64,000 bases of DNA. It comes from Pantoea vagans. GTDB taxonomy: Bacteria > Pseudomonadota > Gammaproteobacteria > Enterobacterales > Enterobacteriaceae. Made by a program: the position numbers and the translations under genes. The DNA lies in contig NZ_CP038853.1 of assembly GCF_004792415.1 (NCBI RefSeq), positions 682,001 to 746,000 of the forward strand. Direction: 5' to 3'. Below, in pieces: positions 1 through 9,818 of the stretch; the first letter of the stretch is position 1, and each line of letters begins with the position of its first letter. Under the pieces are notes generated by a model. The model had not been told where the DNA came from. It did not search any database and saw only the letters and a program-made list of their open reading frames with translations.

Positions 1-1532
1 ACATAGAGGCTGCTGTTACCCCACAGGTTTTTACTCCATGAGAGGTTCCACAGGCGGGTGCGGTCGCCCTGGCCGTCGGTGATATCGATGAAAGCGGCAC
101 CGACGCTGCCAAACTGGTTCAGCGAGACGCTGGCGCTGTACTGCGCACTGCGGCGCGACAGCGCGTAACGGCTATCCGCCTGGCTCCCGGCTCGGCTGCC
201 AACCAGCGCCAGATTGCCGAAGTCGCTGCTGCGCTGGGTCTGCTGCGTGCCGATGTTGAACCAGCTATTATTGTACTGATAACCCCAGCTGTATTGCCTG
301 CCGCTCTCGCCCTCAAGCTGACTCTGCGCCACCGCGCCGTTGACCACGCCCCAGCTGCCGACGCGTAACTGACCGCCCAGCCCGCCCATCGCCAGGCTTT
401 CGCTGCCTTCAGCGTGACTCTCCAGCGTCAGCCAGTCGGTCATGCCGTATCGGTAAGAACCGCTGGCGGCGGCCTGCCCATAATCGAAGTTTTTTATGCC
501 GTAGTTCTCGCGGATCGCGCCAGCGGAAAAGGCATAATCCGACAGGCCCGACTTCAGCAGATTACTGGAGACGTAAAACGGCATGGTGGTAGTGACGCGA
601 CGGCCCACCGCATCGGTGGTGGTGATCACCGCGTCACCCGCGCCATTAACAAACGGCACATTGGTCATCGACCAGGGGCCTGGCTGCACGTTTTCCTGGC
701 TGGAACGATAGCCGTTGATAAAGAGATCGACGGTGGAGGGAACGGCTGCCTGGCCGGAAAAAGCGGGCAGCGGATAGGTTACCAGATCGGGACGGACGCT
801 GAAGTCGCGGCCGACGCGGATGCCGCCAAGCCGCACGCTGCTGCTCCACGCCAGCGAGTCGGTGACCAGATCCCCAACCCGCCAGCTTACCGCCGTGTTC
901 TCATCTTCATTGCTCCACCAGCTATCGTAGCGGATATAGCCATCGTTCTGATAAGTCTTGCTGCCCTCCAGCTGTTGCTGCCAGACACCGTTAGTGGAGA
1001 CGTGTCCGGTATCACCAAACATCCGTAGTTCATATCCGGCGGCAAGGCGGGTGCCGCTGTTATCGGTGCGGCTGGCATAAAGATCGTAGTTAATCAGCGC
1101 ACCGCTGCTGGTGCGGCCTGGATAACGCGGTCCGTTCTTTGCCTCCCCAATGACCTGACCGGGCAGCCAGTCAGGCGGCACGGTCAGCAGCAGGCGCTGC
1201 CGCGCAGCGTCATACTCCACGCTGATGGATGGCAGGCTGCTGACATCAACCTCTGGCTGCTGGCCCAGCTTAGCCGGTGGCAGACCGGCACGCTGCAGAT
1301 CGCCGCTGCGCAGCCAGAAATGACCGTCGCGCTGCTCCACCGCCACAATGTTGCCGTTCGCCTGCTGGTTAATCACCAGCTCCAGCATATAACGCTGACC
1401 GCTGCCGGTGCTCTGCAGGCTGGGCGGCGGGGGCAGGGATGAGTAAGTCTCCGCCAGCACAGGATCCGGCGTAAGCGCGTAAATCACGCTGGCCACCGCC
1501 AGCGCGCAGGGATGCAGGGAAAAGGGTCTCAT
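1..1532 (-). CDS. Fimbrial usher of a Csu-type (archaic) chaperone-usher pilus, partial
   Basis: Outer-membrane usher that secretes and assembles pilus subunits delivered by the periplasmic chaperone. An open frame runs from an ATG at 1532 to the window edge (about 510 codons; ushers are about 800), so the C-terminal part is outside. The N-terminus is a signal peptide ending near PDPVLA, followed by a proline-rich start of the mature protein. The translation contains usher-like stretches such as YDLYASRTD, DYAFSAGAIREN and a run of alternating beta-strand residues. The start lies 7 bases after the chaperone stop, in the order subunit, subunit, chaperone, usher typical of spore coat U pili. 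A tip adhesin would be expected beyond the left edge. Family call fairly sure; exact pilus type inferred from the subunits. Confidence 0.87.
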   Translation of the reverse strand, partial: MRPFSLHPCALAVASVIYALTPDPVLAETYSSLPPPPSLQSTGSGQRYMLELVINQQANGNIVAVEQRDGHFWLRSGDLQRAGLPPAKLGQQPEVDVSSLPSISVEYDAARQRLLLTVPPDWLPGQVIGEAKNGPRYPGRTSSGALINYDLYASRTDNSGTRLAAGYELRMFGDTGHVSTNGVWQQQLEGSKTYQNDGYIRYDSWWSNEDENTAVSWRVGDLVTDSLAWSSSVRLGGIRVGRDFSVRPDLVTYPLPAFSGQAAVPSTVDLFINGYRSSQENVQPGPWSMTNVPFVNGAGDAVITTTDAVGRRVTTTMPFYVSSNLLKSGLSDYAFSAGAIRENYGIKNFDYGQAAASGSYRYGMTDWLTLESHAEGSESLAMGGLGGQLRVGSWGVVNGAVAQSQLEGESGRQYSWGYQYNNSWFNIGTQQTQRSSDFGNLALVGSRAGSQADSRYALSRRSAQYSASVSLNQFGSVGAAFIDITDGQGDRTRLWNLSWSKNLWGNSSLY

Positions 1533-1539
1533 TCAGCGC

Positions 1540-2235
1540 TTACTTCTGAGCAGCGCTGCGCCACTGGCTTTTGTTCACGTCAGCGGTAAGTTCGCCGCTG
1601 ACCTGCGAGGTGAGCGGCCAGCGATGCGTGCTGTCTGCCAGCACATAGCCGTATAAGCCTTCGCCCAGTTTGCGACCACCAATCGCCACATTGCTGAGCC
1701 GGGCGTGGCCGTTACCGCTGTTGGTCAGCTGAAGCCAGCGCTTGCCGCCCTCGCTGATCTGTTGCCAGCGCAGAGCAGGGCGGGCGCTGTCGGTGGAGAG
1801 CCCGGTACCATACACAAACAGCGGCACCGAATAGCGCATCTGAAAGGTCAGCCCGGCCTGATTCTCGCCAGGATTGTTCGGCGTCGGGATCTCATCCAGC
1901 ACCACCCGATAGGCCAGCTCTTTACCGGCCGCCGGGGGCGTCTGTTTAATCAGCCTGACCAGCTGTTTCTGGCCCGGCTCCATCCGCACCATCGGCGGGC
2001 TGGCGACCACCTGCTGCTGGGTCTGATACTGCTCCTGACTGTTAATCTGCTGCCAGCTGAAAACCCGGATCTGCATCATGGTCGTGCTGTTACCGCGATT
2101 CTCCAGCCAGAGTTCGCTGGCTTTCTCTTCAGGATTAATGGCGGGGTCGATAGGCCAGATCATCACCGAGTTAGCGGCGAAGGCCGGAGAGAGCAGGGTG
2201 GGACTCAGCAGCAGCAGGGCGCGCAGTGGCTTCAT
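1540..2235 (-). CDS. Periplasmic pilus chaperone (CsuC-like)
   Basis: Periplasmic immunoglobulin-fold chaperone that caps pilus subunits by donor-strand complementation and hands them to the usher. It has a signal peptide (residues 1 to about 21, ending PAFA), then a PapD-like N-terminal domain with the typical LWLENRGN and basic strand around PGQKQLVRLI, and a second domain ending near the C-terminus. Two in-frame ATGs lie six bases apart; I chose the inner one (2235) because the AAGGA ribosome binding site sits 7 bases before it and only 1 base before the outer one. About 231 residues, normal for the family. It lies between the two subunit genes and the usher in a tight operon. Confidence 0.88.
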   Translation of the reverse strand: MKPLRALLLLSPTLLSPAFAANSVMIWPIDPAINPEEKASELWLENRGNSTTMMQIRVFSWQQINSQEQYQTQQQVVASPPMVRMEPGQKQLVRLIKQTPPAAGKELAYRVVLDEIPTPNNPGENQAGLTFQMRYSVPLFVYGTGLSTDSARPALRWQQISEGGKRWLQLTNSGNGHARLSNVAIGGRKLGEGLYGYVLADSTHRWPLTSQVSGELTADVNKSQWRSAAQK

Positions 2236-2260
2236 GATCATATCCTTGTTTTCTATCGCC

Positions 2261-2776
2261 TCACCAGCTCAGGGTGACGGTCAGCGTGTCGGTATAGACG
2301 CCGGCGCGCGCAGTGCCGGGCAGTTGTAGCTGGCCATAGATCGGCAGCGTAATGTTATTGGCATTGCTATAGCTCAGCGACACCGCCTGGTTTACCGGGA
2401 TGACCGTGGTGCGGCTGGCGTTGCTAAAGAGCGTATAGGGAACGGTATTGGTGAAGTTGGGCAGCTTCAGATTACGGGTCGTCGTGAAGTTACTGCCCTG
2501 ATTAATACTCATGCTCAGCGTGGTGCCTGGCGTACAGGCAAGGTTAATGGAGGTGCTCTGCACGAAGCTGGCGTTGACGGTGCTGGTCGCCACACCAGAC
2601 TGCGTGCCGAAATCAAGAGTGCCGAAAACGCCGGTATTGGTACCGGATATCACGCAGCCTGCCACAATCGACGCCGTAACCTGGAAAGTGCTGCCAGGCA
2701 GACTCCAGGCGTTAACGCTCCCTATCAGCAGAGGCAGACCGCGTGCGATCGTCAGGCAGGTTCGCCAGAGAACCAC
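2261..2776 (-). CDS. Spore coat U domain pilus subunit (minor, CsuA/CsuB-like)
   Basis: Secreted pilin-like subunit of 171 residues. A hydrophobic signal sequence (LPLLIGSVNA) is followed by a spore coat U domain: a first cysteine in VAGCVISG, a second in NLACTPGT, and the C-terminal strand TDTLTVTLSW, the donor-strand type end seen in this family. The start appears to be GTG at 2776 with only a weak purine-rich region before it. It is 22 bases downstream of the larger subunit gene and 25 bases upstream of the chaperone, so it belongs to the same operon. Whether it is an adaptor or a minor shaft subunit cannot be told from sequence alone. Confidence 0.8.
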   Translation of the reverse strand: MVLWRTCLTIARGLPLLIGSVNAWSLPGSTFQVTASIVAGCVISGTNTGVFGTLDFGTQSGVATSTVNASFVQSTSINLACTPGTTLSMSINQGSNFTTTRNLKLPNFTNTVPYTLFSNASRTTVIPVNQAVSLSYSNANNITLPIYGQLQLPGTARAGVYTDTLTVTLSW

Positions 2777-2798
2777 CTTTCTTTACCTGCGAGAGCAG

Positions 2799-3368
2799 TT
2801 AATAGTTCACGGCAACGTTGATCGTATCGGTATAGGTTCCGGCAGGGATCAGGGGGTTAAAGCCGCCGCCGACCACCCGGCCATAAATGGCGTAGTTGGT
2901 TCCCCGCGTCGGATCGGTCGTACCGCTGGAGGCGATCGGCGTATTGTTGGCGATCGCCGTGGTGAAGGAGGCGTCACTGTAGAGGGTATAGGCGATCCCC
3001 TGCGCATTATTCGATCCCAGAATCAGATAACGCGGCGATGTAGAGGCGGTGCCATAGATAGTAGCGGGCGCAGCATTGCTGCTGGTCACCACCACGTTGT
3101 AATCCTGACCGGTGGTGCAGCGCACAAAAATACCGTTACCGGCTGCACCGACCAGGGTGGCGTTCAGGGTATCAAAGGTGGCGGCGCTGCTACCAAAGTT
3201 CAGGGTACCGAAGTTAACGCCCGCCGTGGCTGACTGTCCGTTTACCAGGCAACCGGTGGTCAGCGTTAACGTGGCATTGATGGTTCCCGAGGTCGTAGCC
3301 GCCTGGGTTAATGATGGAACAGCAACAGTTAATCCTGCAGCGGCAAACAGAAAAAGCTTGAGTTTCAT
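2799..3368 (-). CDS. Spore coat U domain major pilus subunit (CsuA/B-like)
   Basis: First gene of the pilus operon. The 189-residue product has a clear signal peptide cut after LTQA and a mature chain rich in Thr, Ala, Gly and Asn, as usual for pilus shaft subunits. It carries the paired cysteines (TTGCLVNG and FVRCTTG) and the C-terminal strand TDTINVAVNY of the spore coat U family. The ATG at 3368 has an AAGGAA ribosome binding site 5 bases upstream. First place in the operon and the shaft-like composition suggest it is the major subunit; this is inference. Confidence 0.83.
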   Translation of the reverse strand: MKLKLFLFAAAGLTVAVPSLTQAATTSGTINATLTLTTGCLVNGQSATAGVNFGTLNFGSSAATFDTLNATLVGAAGNGIFVRCTTGQDYNVVVTSSNAAPATIYGTASTSPRYLILGSNNAQGIAYTLYSDASFTTAIANNTPIASSGTTDPTRGTNYAIYGRVVGGGFNPLIPAGTYTDTINVAVNY

Positions 3369-3913
3369 AATATTTCCTTACGAATTATCGAGAGTCAGTG
3401 CTTTTTCACCCGGTGTTTATTAACGATTCAACCCAAAGTAAGGAAATAAAAATAACAAGTCCGGCAGCGCCGCAGTCTTAAGAAAAATCTTAGACTTAAG
3501 AATGATGATTTATATCAGTTTTACTTACTATAGATCAGTTAAAGCGTTACGCGAAGTGCGGCTGTTTATTTTTCGTTAATCAAATGGTCTCTCTGGCCGA
3601 TAACCCAGTTACAGCAAGGCATAAAAGCGAGATGGCAAAACAAAACCCCTTGTTTTTTCGGCCTCTGGTATGCTTTCTGCTTCGGTGATATGTTCCTGTA
3701 CCAATCAGACATAATAACGATTTACCGCCAGAGACAGCAGGCGGTTAATAAGATGCAGGTCACAAATGGCCCTGCATTTATGGGCCTGTTTTGCCCGGCT
3801 TTCAGGGCCAGTAAATACTGAAGTTTATTAACTTTCACCCATTGGGTGTTATTAAAATTATTTTTCTGACTTTATACAGCACCTGATTTTCTGCGGGTGG
3901 TGAGGAGTTGTAC
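3369..3913. other. Divergent intergenic region between pilus operon and MHYT gene
   Basis: A 545-base non-coding stretch that must hold the promoters of the leftward pilus operon and the rightward MHYT-GGDEF-EAL gene. It is AT-rich near 3460-3560 and carries two CTTAAG sites, each self-complementary, about 12 bases apart (3476-3505), which together form an inverted repeat. I see no gene. No confident -35/-10 pair could be assigned. Confidence 0.5.
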
Positions 3914-5971
3914 ATGTTGCTTGTCACCTGGGATAGCGTGCTGATCTGTGTTTCGCTGCTCGTGGCGTTTATTGCCTCTTTTACAGCGCTGGACACTGCC
4001 GGACGGGTGGCGGTCTCCCGTGGCTGGAGCGCGCGGTTCTGGCTGCTGGTGGGCGGCACGGCAATGGGGATTGGCATCTGGGCCATGCATTTTATCGGGA
4101 TGCTGGCAATGATGGTGCCGATGACGATGCGCTATGACACGCGGCTGACGATCCTTTCGCTGCTGGTGGCGATCCTGGCGTCAATATTCGCCTTCGGCCA
4201 GACGGTGGGCGGCCTGCATCTCACCCGTCAGCGGCTGCTGCGCGGCACGCTGATCCTGGGCGCGGGCGTGGTGGTGATGCACTATCTTGGTATGTCGGCC
4301 CTGCTGATTGATCCGCAACCTGAGTGGAATATGCTGCTGGTGGCGCTCTCGGTGCTGATTGCGTTCGTCGCCTCGGGCGTGGCGCTGTGGCTGGCGTTTC
4401 ATCTGCGGCAGGGTGACCATCATCTGCTGCTGATGCGTGGACTGGCCTCAATAGTGATGGGGATCGCGATTGCAGGCATGCACTATGTGGGCATGGCGGC
4501 GGCGGTGTTCAGCCAGAACAGCACCATGCAGCCGCACGGCGTCAGTAATCCGGGACTGGCGGTATGGGTCTCGCTGATTACGCTGAGTATTCTGGGGATC
4601 ACCCTGCTGAGTTCGATGCTGGACGCTCAGGTGCGCGCCGCGCGGCTGGCAACCCGGCTCAATCGCGCTAATCAGGAGCTGCGTCAGCTGGCGATGCATG
4701 ACAACCTGACGGCGCTGCCCAATCGGGTGATGCTGGAGCAGCAGCTTGATCTCGCCATCAAACAGGCGACGCTGAATGAAGATCGCTTTGCCGTGATCTA
4801 TATGGATCTGGACGGCTTCAAGGCGGTCAATGACACCTGGGGACATCACGTCGGTGACCGGCTACTGGTGGCAGTGGCGGAACGGCTGCGCAGTCAGCTC
4901 AGTAACACCATGCTGCTGGTGCGGCTGGGCGGGGATGAGTTTGTGCTGATGGCGGAGTGTGATATCAGCCCGGCCCGGCAGCTGGCGCAAAAACTGGTGA
5001 AAGTAATCGGTACGCCGTTTGAACTTGACCGCTATGTACTGCACGTTTCACTCAGTGCCGGTATTGCGATCTTTCCACTGCATGGCCGCAGCCGGCAGGA
5101 GCTGTTGTTTAATGCCGACGCGGCGATGTACCACACCAAACACAGTGGGCGAAACGGCTGGTGCCTGTTTGAGCCCGCCATGAGCGCGGCAACGCAGCAT
5201 CAGCTTGAGCTGGCCAACGATCTGTGGGAAGCGATCGATCGCCAGCAGATGCGGCTGTTCTATCAGCCCAAATTCCGTTCCGGCGGCACACGATTAATGG
5301 GATTTGAAGCGCTGCTGCGCTGGCAGCATCCGCAGCGCGGTCTGCTGACGCCTGAGCTGTTTTTGCCGCGCGCCGAAAAAACCGGTCAGATTGTGGCGCT
5401 GGGCAACTGGGTGATTGAGGAGGCGTGCCGTCAGTTAAGGATCTGGCACAGCCAGGGACACAGCGACTGGACGGTCTCGGTGAATCTCTCGGCATTGCAG
5501 TTTCACCAGCGTGATCTCCTCAGCACGCTGACCGGGACGCTGGCGCGTTACCAGCTGTCAGGGAGCGCGCTGATGCTGGAGATCACCGAAACGATTGCTA
5601 TGCGCGACCCTGTTTTCAGCCAGCAGCGGATTCGGGAGTTGCAGCAGGCAGGCGTCAGCGTCGCCATTGATAACTTCGGCATCGGCTACGCCAACCTGTT
5701 GCATCTTAAGCATCTGGATGCCAGTGAACTTAAGATTGATCGCAGCTTTATCAACTGCCTGCGACCTGGCAGTGAAGATGCGACCGTGGTCAGCGCCATG
5801 CTGACGCTGGCGCAGAGCCTCAACCTGCGCATGGTAGCGGAAGGCGTTGAGACGGAAGAGCAGCAGCATCTGCTCACCAGCTTAGGCTTTGATGCATTGC
5901 AGGGATATCTGCTGGGCAAGCCAACGCCTCCGGATCGGGTTGACGCGTTCAGCTTTCCCGCACTGCGGTAG
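3914..5971 (+). CDS. MHYT-GGDEF-EAL membrane protein with altered EAL loop
   Basis: Predicted cyclic-di-GMP enzyme of 685 residues. Residues 1 to about 245 form the seven-helix MHYT sensor with its repeated motifs WAMHFIGM, MHYLGM and MHYVGM, thought to bind metal and sense a gas such as oxygen or NO. Then come a GGDEF domain (RLGGDEFVL near residue 338, active-site motif intact, no RxxD inhibitory site) and an EAL domain (FEALLRW near 465, VNLSALQF, LEITET). The loop that normally reads DDFGTGYSSL is DNFGIGYANL here, so the phosphodiesterase half may be impaired. Start: ATG at 3914 is 6 bases after GAGGAG; an in-frame TTG at 3908 is less likely. A paralogue with intact motifs follows directly. 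Confidence 0.9.
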   Translation: MLLVTWDSVLICVSLLVAFIASFTALDTAGRVAVSRGWSARFWLLVGGTAMGIGIWAMHFIGMLAMMVPMTMRYDTRLTILSLLVAILASIFAFGQTVGGLHLTRQRLLRGTLILGAGVVVMHYLGMSALLIDPQPEWNMLLVALSVLIAFVASGVALWLAFHLRQGDHHLLLMRGLASIVMGIAIAGMHYVGMAAAVFSQNSTMQPHGVSNPGLAVWVSLITLSILGITLLSSMLDAQVRAARLATRLNRANQELRQLAMHDNLTALPNRVMLEQQLDLAIKQATLNEDRFAVIYMDLDGFKAVNDTWGHHVGDRLLVAVAERLRSQLSNTMLLVRLGGDEFVLMAECDISPARQLAQKLVKVIGTPFELDRYVLHVSLSAGIAIFPLHGRSRQELLFNADAAMYHTKHSGRNGWCLFEPAMSAATQHQLELANDLWEAIDRQQMRLFYQPKFRSGGTRLMGFEALLRWQHPQRGLLTPELFLPRAEKTGQIVALGNWVIEEACRQLRIWHSQGHSDWTVSVNLSALQFHQRDLLSTLTGTLARYQLSGSALMLEITETIAMRDPVFSQQRIRELQQAGVSVAIDNFGIGYANLLHLKHLDASELKIDRSFINCLRPGSEDATVVSAMLTLAQSLNLRMVAEGVETEEQQHLLTSLGFDALQGYLLGKPTPPDRVDAFSFPALR

Positions 5972-6139
5972 CCGGTGTCGTCGGTTTCTGGCTGAAGCTG
6001 ACGATAGATTTCATCACTCAGAATGAGTGGAAAGGATGCAGGGTTCGCGGCTCATTAACCGCCGGGCTATGCCGATAACTCATACAAATTTAAAAAAACC
6101 TCTGCCCAACCACCAGCACGGCTTTCGCGGGAATGCACT

Positions 6140-8287
6140 ATGTTAGCGACCTCATACGACTCTTTTATCGTCATCGTCTCAGTTCTTGTCGCGATGCTGG
6201 CTTCGTTTACCGCCTTAGATATGGCGGGACGGGTGGTACATTCTACCGGCAAAGTGGCGCTGGTCTGGCTGTTCGGCGGCGGTTTCTCCATGGGCATCGG
6301 CATCTGGGCGATGCACTTTATCGGCATGCTGTCGATGAGCATGGAGATGGTCATGAGCTACAACGCCGGACTTACCGCCTTCTCCGCCGCCATTGCTGTC
6401 TGCGCGTCGATATTTGCACTGTGGCTGGTCTGCAGCAGTGGCGATCTGCCTTTGCCGCGTCTGGCGGGCGGCGCGCTGATCCTCGGCAGTGGTGTCGCGG
6501 CGATGCACTACACCGGCATGGCGGCGCTGATGTTCTCGCCTGGTATCGTCTGGCAATGGGGCTGGGTAGCGCTGTCGGTGGCGATTGCTCTGGCCGCTTC
6601 GGGGGCGGCGCTGTGGCTGGCGTTTAATCTGCGTGAGGGTCAGACCGGCCGGGTCACACTGCTGCGCATTGGCGCCTCGGTGGTGATGGGCTGTGCGATT
6701 GCAGGCATGCACTATACCGGCATGATGGCGGCAGAGTTTCCCACCCACAGTCATCCGGTCGGGCAGGGCGTTAACAGCAACTGGCTGGCGATTCTGGTCA
6801 CGGTGGTCACCATTTCGATTCTGGGCATTACCCTGCTGGTCTCGATGCTGGATGCGCGGATGCAGGCGCGTACCTCGATTCTCGCCAGTTCGCTGGCTGA
6901 AGCGAATCGCGAGCTGGCTCAGCTGGCGCTGCACGATAACCTGACCCGGCTGCCGAACCGTATCCTGCTGGAGGATCGACTGGAGCAGGCGATCAACAAA
7001 GCGAACCGTGAGCAGACGCAGTTTGCCCTGATGTTTATGGATCTCGATGGGTTTAAGGCGGTTAACGACGCCTTCGGACATCACATTGGCGACAGTCTGC
7101 TGGTTGGTGTGACCGAGCGGATGAGTCAGCAGATGACCGGCTACTACACGCTGGCGCGGCTCGGTGGTGATGAGTTTGTGCTGCTGGTTGAGATAGACGA
7201 TCCCAATGATGCTGCGGCCATCGCCGATAAGCTGGTTAAAGCGGTGGATCGCCCGTTTGATATCTCACGCTATGAACTGGTGGTCTCACTGAGTCTGGGT
7301 ATCGCCGTCTATCCCGGTGATGGCGTGGATGAGCGGGAACTGATGTTCAACGCCGATGCGGCGATGTACCACACCAAAAATAATGGCCGCAACGGCTACA
7401 CCTTCTTCCAGCCCTCAATGAACATTCAGGCGCAGAGCCAGCTTCAGCTGAATAACGATCTCTGGCATGCGCTGGAGAACGACGAACTGCGCCTGTTCTA
7501 TCAGCCAAAATATTGTGCGCCGCGCGGCCCGATCCTCGGTTTTGAGGCGTTGCTGCGCTGGCAGCACCCGAAGCGTGGCCTGCTGTCGCCCGATAAATTC
7601 CTGCCGATGGCGGAAAAGACCGGCATGATTGTCAGCATCGGTAACTGGGTGATCCATGAAGCCTGTCGTCAGCTGCGTCAGTGGCATCTGCAGGGCCATC
7701 CGGACTGGTCGGTGGCGGTGAACCTGTCGGCGCTGCAGTTTGAACAATCGAATCTGGTAGAGACGGTGGTGGATGCGCTGGCAAAACATCAGATTCCGGC
7801 CGAACTGCTGACGCTGGAAGTGACGGAGACCACTGCGATGCGCGATCCCGATGAGAGCGTGCGTATTCTCACCGAGCTGACCCAGCTCGGCGTGAAAGCC
7901 TCGATTGATGACTTTGGCACCGGCTACTCCAGCCTGCTCTATCTGAAACGGCTGCCGGCCAGCGAGCTTAAGATCGACCGGGCCTTTGTGAATGAGCTGC
8001 AGCATCAGAAAGAAGATGCCACCATCGTGTCGGCGATTGTGGCGCTGGCGCAGTCGCTGCAGCTGAAAGTGGTGGCTGAAGGCGTTGAAACCGCTGAGCA
8101 GCAGGCCTTTCTGACCAGCCTCGGCTGCAATACGCTGCAGGGCTATCTGCTGGGCAAGCCGGTTCCTCCTGAGCGAGTGCCGGATCTGGCTAATTTTGTG
8201 GTGCCGGAAGCGGAAGCGGCAATGGCAAACCTGAGCCCGATGACTGAGGCCGATCAGCCCCTGACGCCGCAGGTGGCGGTGATCTGA
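6140..8287 (+). CDS. MHYT-GGDEF-EAL membrane protein, both catalytic motifs intact
   Basis: Paralogue of the preceding gene, 715 residues, same architecture: MHYT sensor (WAMHFIGM, MHYTGM twice, residues about 1-245), GGDEF (RLGGDEFVLL near 341) and EAL (FEALLRW near 468, VNLSALQFE, DDFGTGYSSL near 590, AEGVET). All residues expected for both cyclase and phosphodiesterase chemistry are present; the GGDEF lacks an upstream RxxD site. It resembles Pseudomonas MucR/NbdA in layout. The gap to the upstream paralogue is 168 bases, so the pair could be co-transcribed or separately driven. Tandem duplication is the likely origin. Net activity cannot be predicted. Confidence 0.92.
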   Translation: MLATSYDSFIVIVSVLVAMLASFTALDMAGRVVHSTGKVALVWLFGGGFSMGIGIWAMHFIGMLSMSMEMVMSYNAGLTAFSAAIAVCASIFALWLVCSSGDLPLPRLAGGALILGSGVAAMHYTGMAALMFSPGIVWQWGWVALSVAIALAASGAALWLAFNLREGQTGRVTLLRIGASVVMGCAIAGMHYTGMMAAEFPTHSHPVGQGVNSNWLAILVTVVTISILGITLLVSMLDARMQARTSILASSLAEANRELAQLALHDNLTRLPNRILLEDRLEQAINKANREQTQFALMFMDLDGFKAVNDAFGHHIGDSLLVGVTERMSQQMTGYYTLARLGGDEFVLLVEIDDPNDAAAIADKLVKAVDRPFDISRYELVVSLSLGIAVYPGDGVDERELMFNADAAMYHTKNNGRNGYTFFQPSMNIQAQSQLQLNNDLWHALENDELRLFYQPKYCAPRGPILGFEALLRWQHPKRGLLSPDKFLPMAEKTGMIVSIGNWVIHEACRQLRQWHLQGHPDWSVAVNLSALQFEQSNLVETVVDALAKHQIPAELLTLEVTETTAMRDPDESVRILTELTQLGVKASIDDFGTGYSSLLYLKRLPASELKIDRAFVNELQHQKEDATIVSAIVALAQSLQLKVVAEGVETAEQQAFLTSLGCNTLQGYLLGKPVPPERVPDLANFVVPEAEAAMANLSPMTEADQPLTPQVAVI

Positions 8288-8414
8288 CGCGCCTGTGCAG
8301 CGCCGAATCAGCGTAATCAGAGACGATAAGCGATGCGCGCCGCCTGTTATTGGCCGCCGTGCGTGGTAAAGTCTCGCGGTCAGACTACTCGCGGTAAACA
8401 AGGAGAGGCGACCC

Positions 8415-9818
8415 GTGGCGAAATACCAGCGCTTGATGGATGAGATTCAGCAGCAGATAGAGGCCGGCATCTGGCTGCCGGGCACCCGATTACCGTCGCT
8501 GCGTCAGCAGGTCGCGCAGCAGGGTGTCAGCCTGATGACGGTGCTGCATGCCTATGAGCTGCTGGAGAGTCAGGGCTGGATCGTCTCGCGTCCACAGTCA
8601 GGTTACTACGTGGCACCGCGCGCCTTAGCGCCCGCACCGCTGAGTGTGGCGATCAGCGAGCAGGTCGATATCAACGACTTTGTGTTTGATGTACTGCAGG
8701 CCACGCGCGATCCCGCCATCGTGCCGTTTGGCTCTGCATTCCCCGATCCGGCACTCTTTCCGCAGCGTCAGCTGATGCGCTCGCTGGCGAACGTCTCTCA
8801 TCATCTGACCCCAACCGATGCGCTGCACAATCTGCCACCCGGCAACGCTACGCTGCGACAGCTGCTGGCGCAGCGCTATGCGCGTCAGGGCATCACCCTG
8901 TCGCCGGATGAAATTGTCATCACCAGTGGGGCGCTGGAGGCGCTGAACCTCAGCCTGCAATCCCTGACCGAGCCGGGCGACTATGTGGTGATTGAGCAAC
9001 CGAGTTTTTATGGCGCGCTGCAGGCGATCGAGCGGCTCAAGCTCAAGGCGCTGGCGATTCCGGTCGATGCAAAGCAGGGCATCGATCTCGTCCAGCTGGA
9101 GGAGGCGCTGCAACGCTGGCCGGTAAAAGCCTGCTGGCTGATGACGACGCTGCAGAATCCGCTCAGCGTGACGTTAACGCCGGAGCGCAAACAGCAACTG
9201 GTGACGCTGCTGGCGCGTTATCAGGTGCCGATGATTGAAGATGATGTCTATGCCGAACTCTGGGCGGGTGAGGCTGCGCCGCTGCCCGCGAAGGCCTGGG
9301 ATCGCCAGGGAAACGTGCTGCACTGTGGCTCGTTTTCCAAGTCGCTGGTGGCGGGTTTCCGCGTCGGCTGGGTGGCAGCGGGACAGCATGCGCAGCGCAT
9401 TCAGCGCCTGCAGCTGATGAGCACGCTCTCGACCAGCGCACCGATGCAGCTGGCGCTGGCCGACTTTCTTGCCACGCGGCGTTACGACACCCATCTGAAG
9501 CGGCTGCGACAGATACTGGCGAAGCGACAGCAGATGGTGCGTCAGGCGCTGCTGAAGGTGCTGCCGCCGCAGGCGACGGTCAGCGAAGCGCGCGGCGGCT
9601 ATTTTCTCTGGGTGACGTTGCCGGACAGCATCGATACTACCCGGCTCTACCAGCAGGCGCTGGCGCAGGGGATCAGTATTGCACCGGGGCAGTTGTTTTC
9701 GGCAGGAGAGCAGTTCAGTCACTGCTTCAGACTGAATACCGCCTGGCCGTGGGATAGTCGGGCCGAGGCGGCAATAGCAACGCTGGGTCAGTTAATGGCG
9801 CAACCGCAGGCGGATTAG
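8415..9818 (+). CDS. ydcR: MocR/GntR-type PLP-dependent regulator, YdcR-like
   Basis: Transcription regulator of the MocR class: an N-terminal GntR winged helix (residues 1-70, with LPSLRQQVAQQGVS and ESQGWIVSRPQSGYYV) joined to a fold-type I aminotransferase-like domain. The PLP lysine is expected in the SFSKSLVAGFRVGW segment near residue 310. At 467 residues it matches E. coli YdcR in length and, from memory, along most of its sequence. The start is GTG at 8415 with AGGAG ten bases before it. Its stop codon overlaps the stop of convergent ylaC. The target genes and effector are not known from sequence. Confidence 0.87.
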   Translation: MAKYQRLMDEIQQQIEAGIWLPGTRLPSLRQQVAQQGVSLMTVLHAYELLESQGWIVSRPQSGYYVAPRALAPAPLSVAISEQVDINDFVFDVLQATRDPAIVPFGSAFPDPALFPQRQLMRSLANVSHHLTPTDALHNLPPGNATLRQLLAQRYARQGITLSPDEIVITSGALEALNLSLQSLTEPGDYVVIEQPSFYGALQAIERLKLKALAIPVDAKQGIDLVQLEEALQRWPVKACWLMTTLQNPLSVTLTPERKQQLVTLLARYQVPMIEDDVYAELWAGEAAPLPAKAWDRQGNVLHCGSFSKSLVAGFRVGWVAAGQHAQRIQRLQLMSTLSTSAPMQLALADFLATRRYDTHLKRLRQILAKRQQMVRQALLKVLPPQATVSEARGGYFLWVTLPDSIDTTRLYQQALAQGISIAPGQLFSAGEQFSHCFRLNTAWPWDSRAEAAIATLGQLMAQPQAD

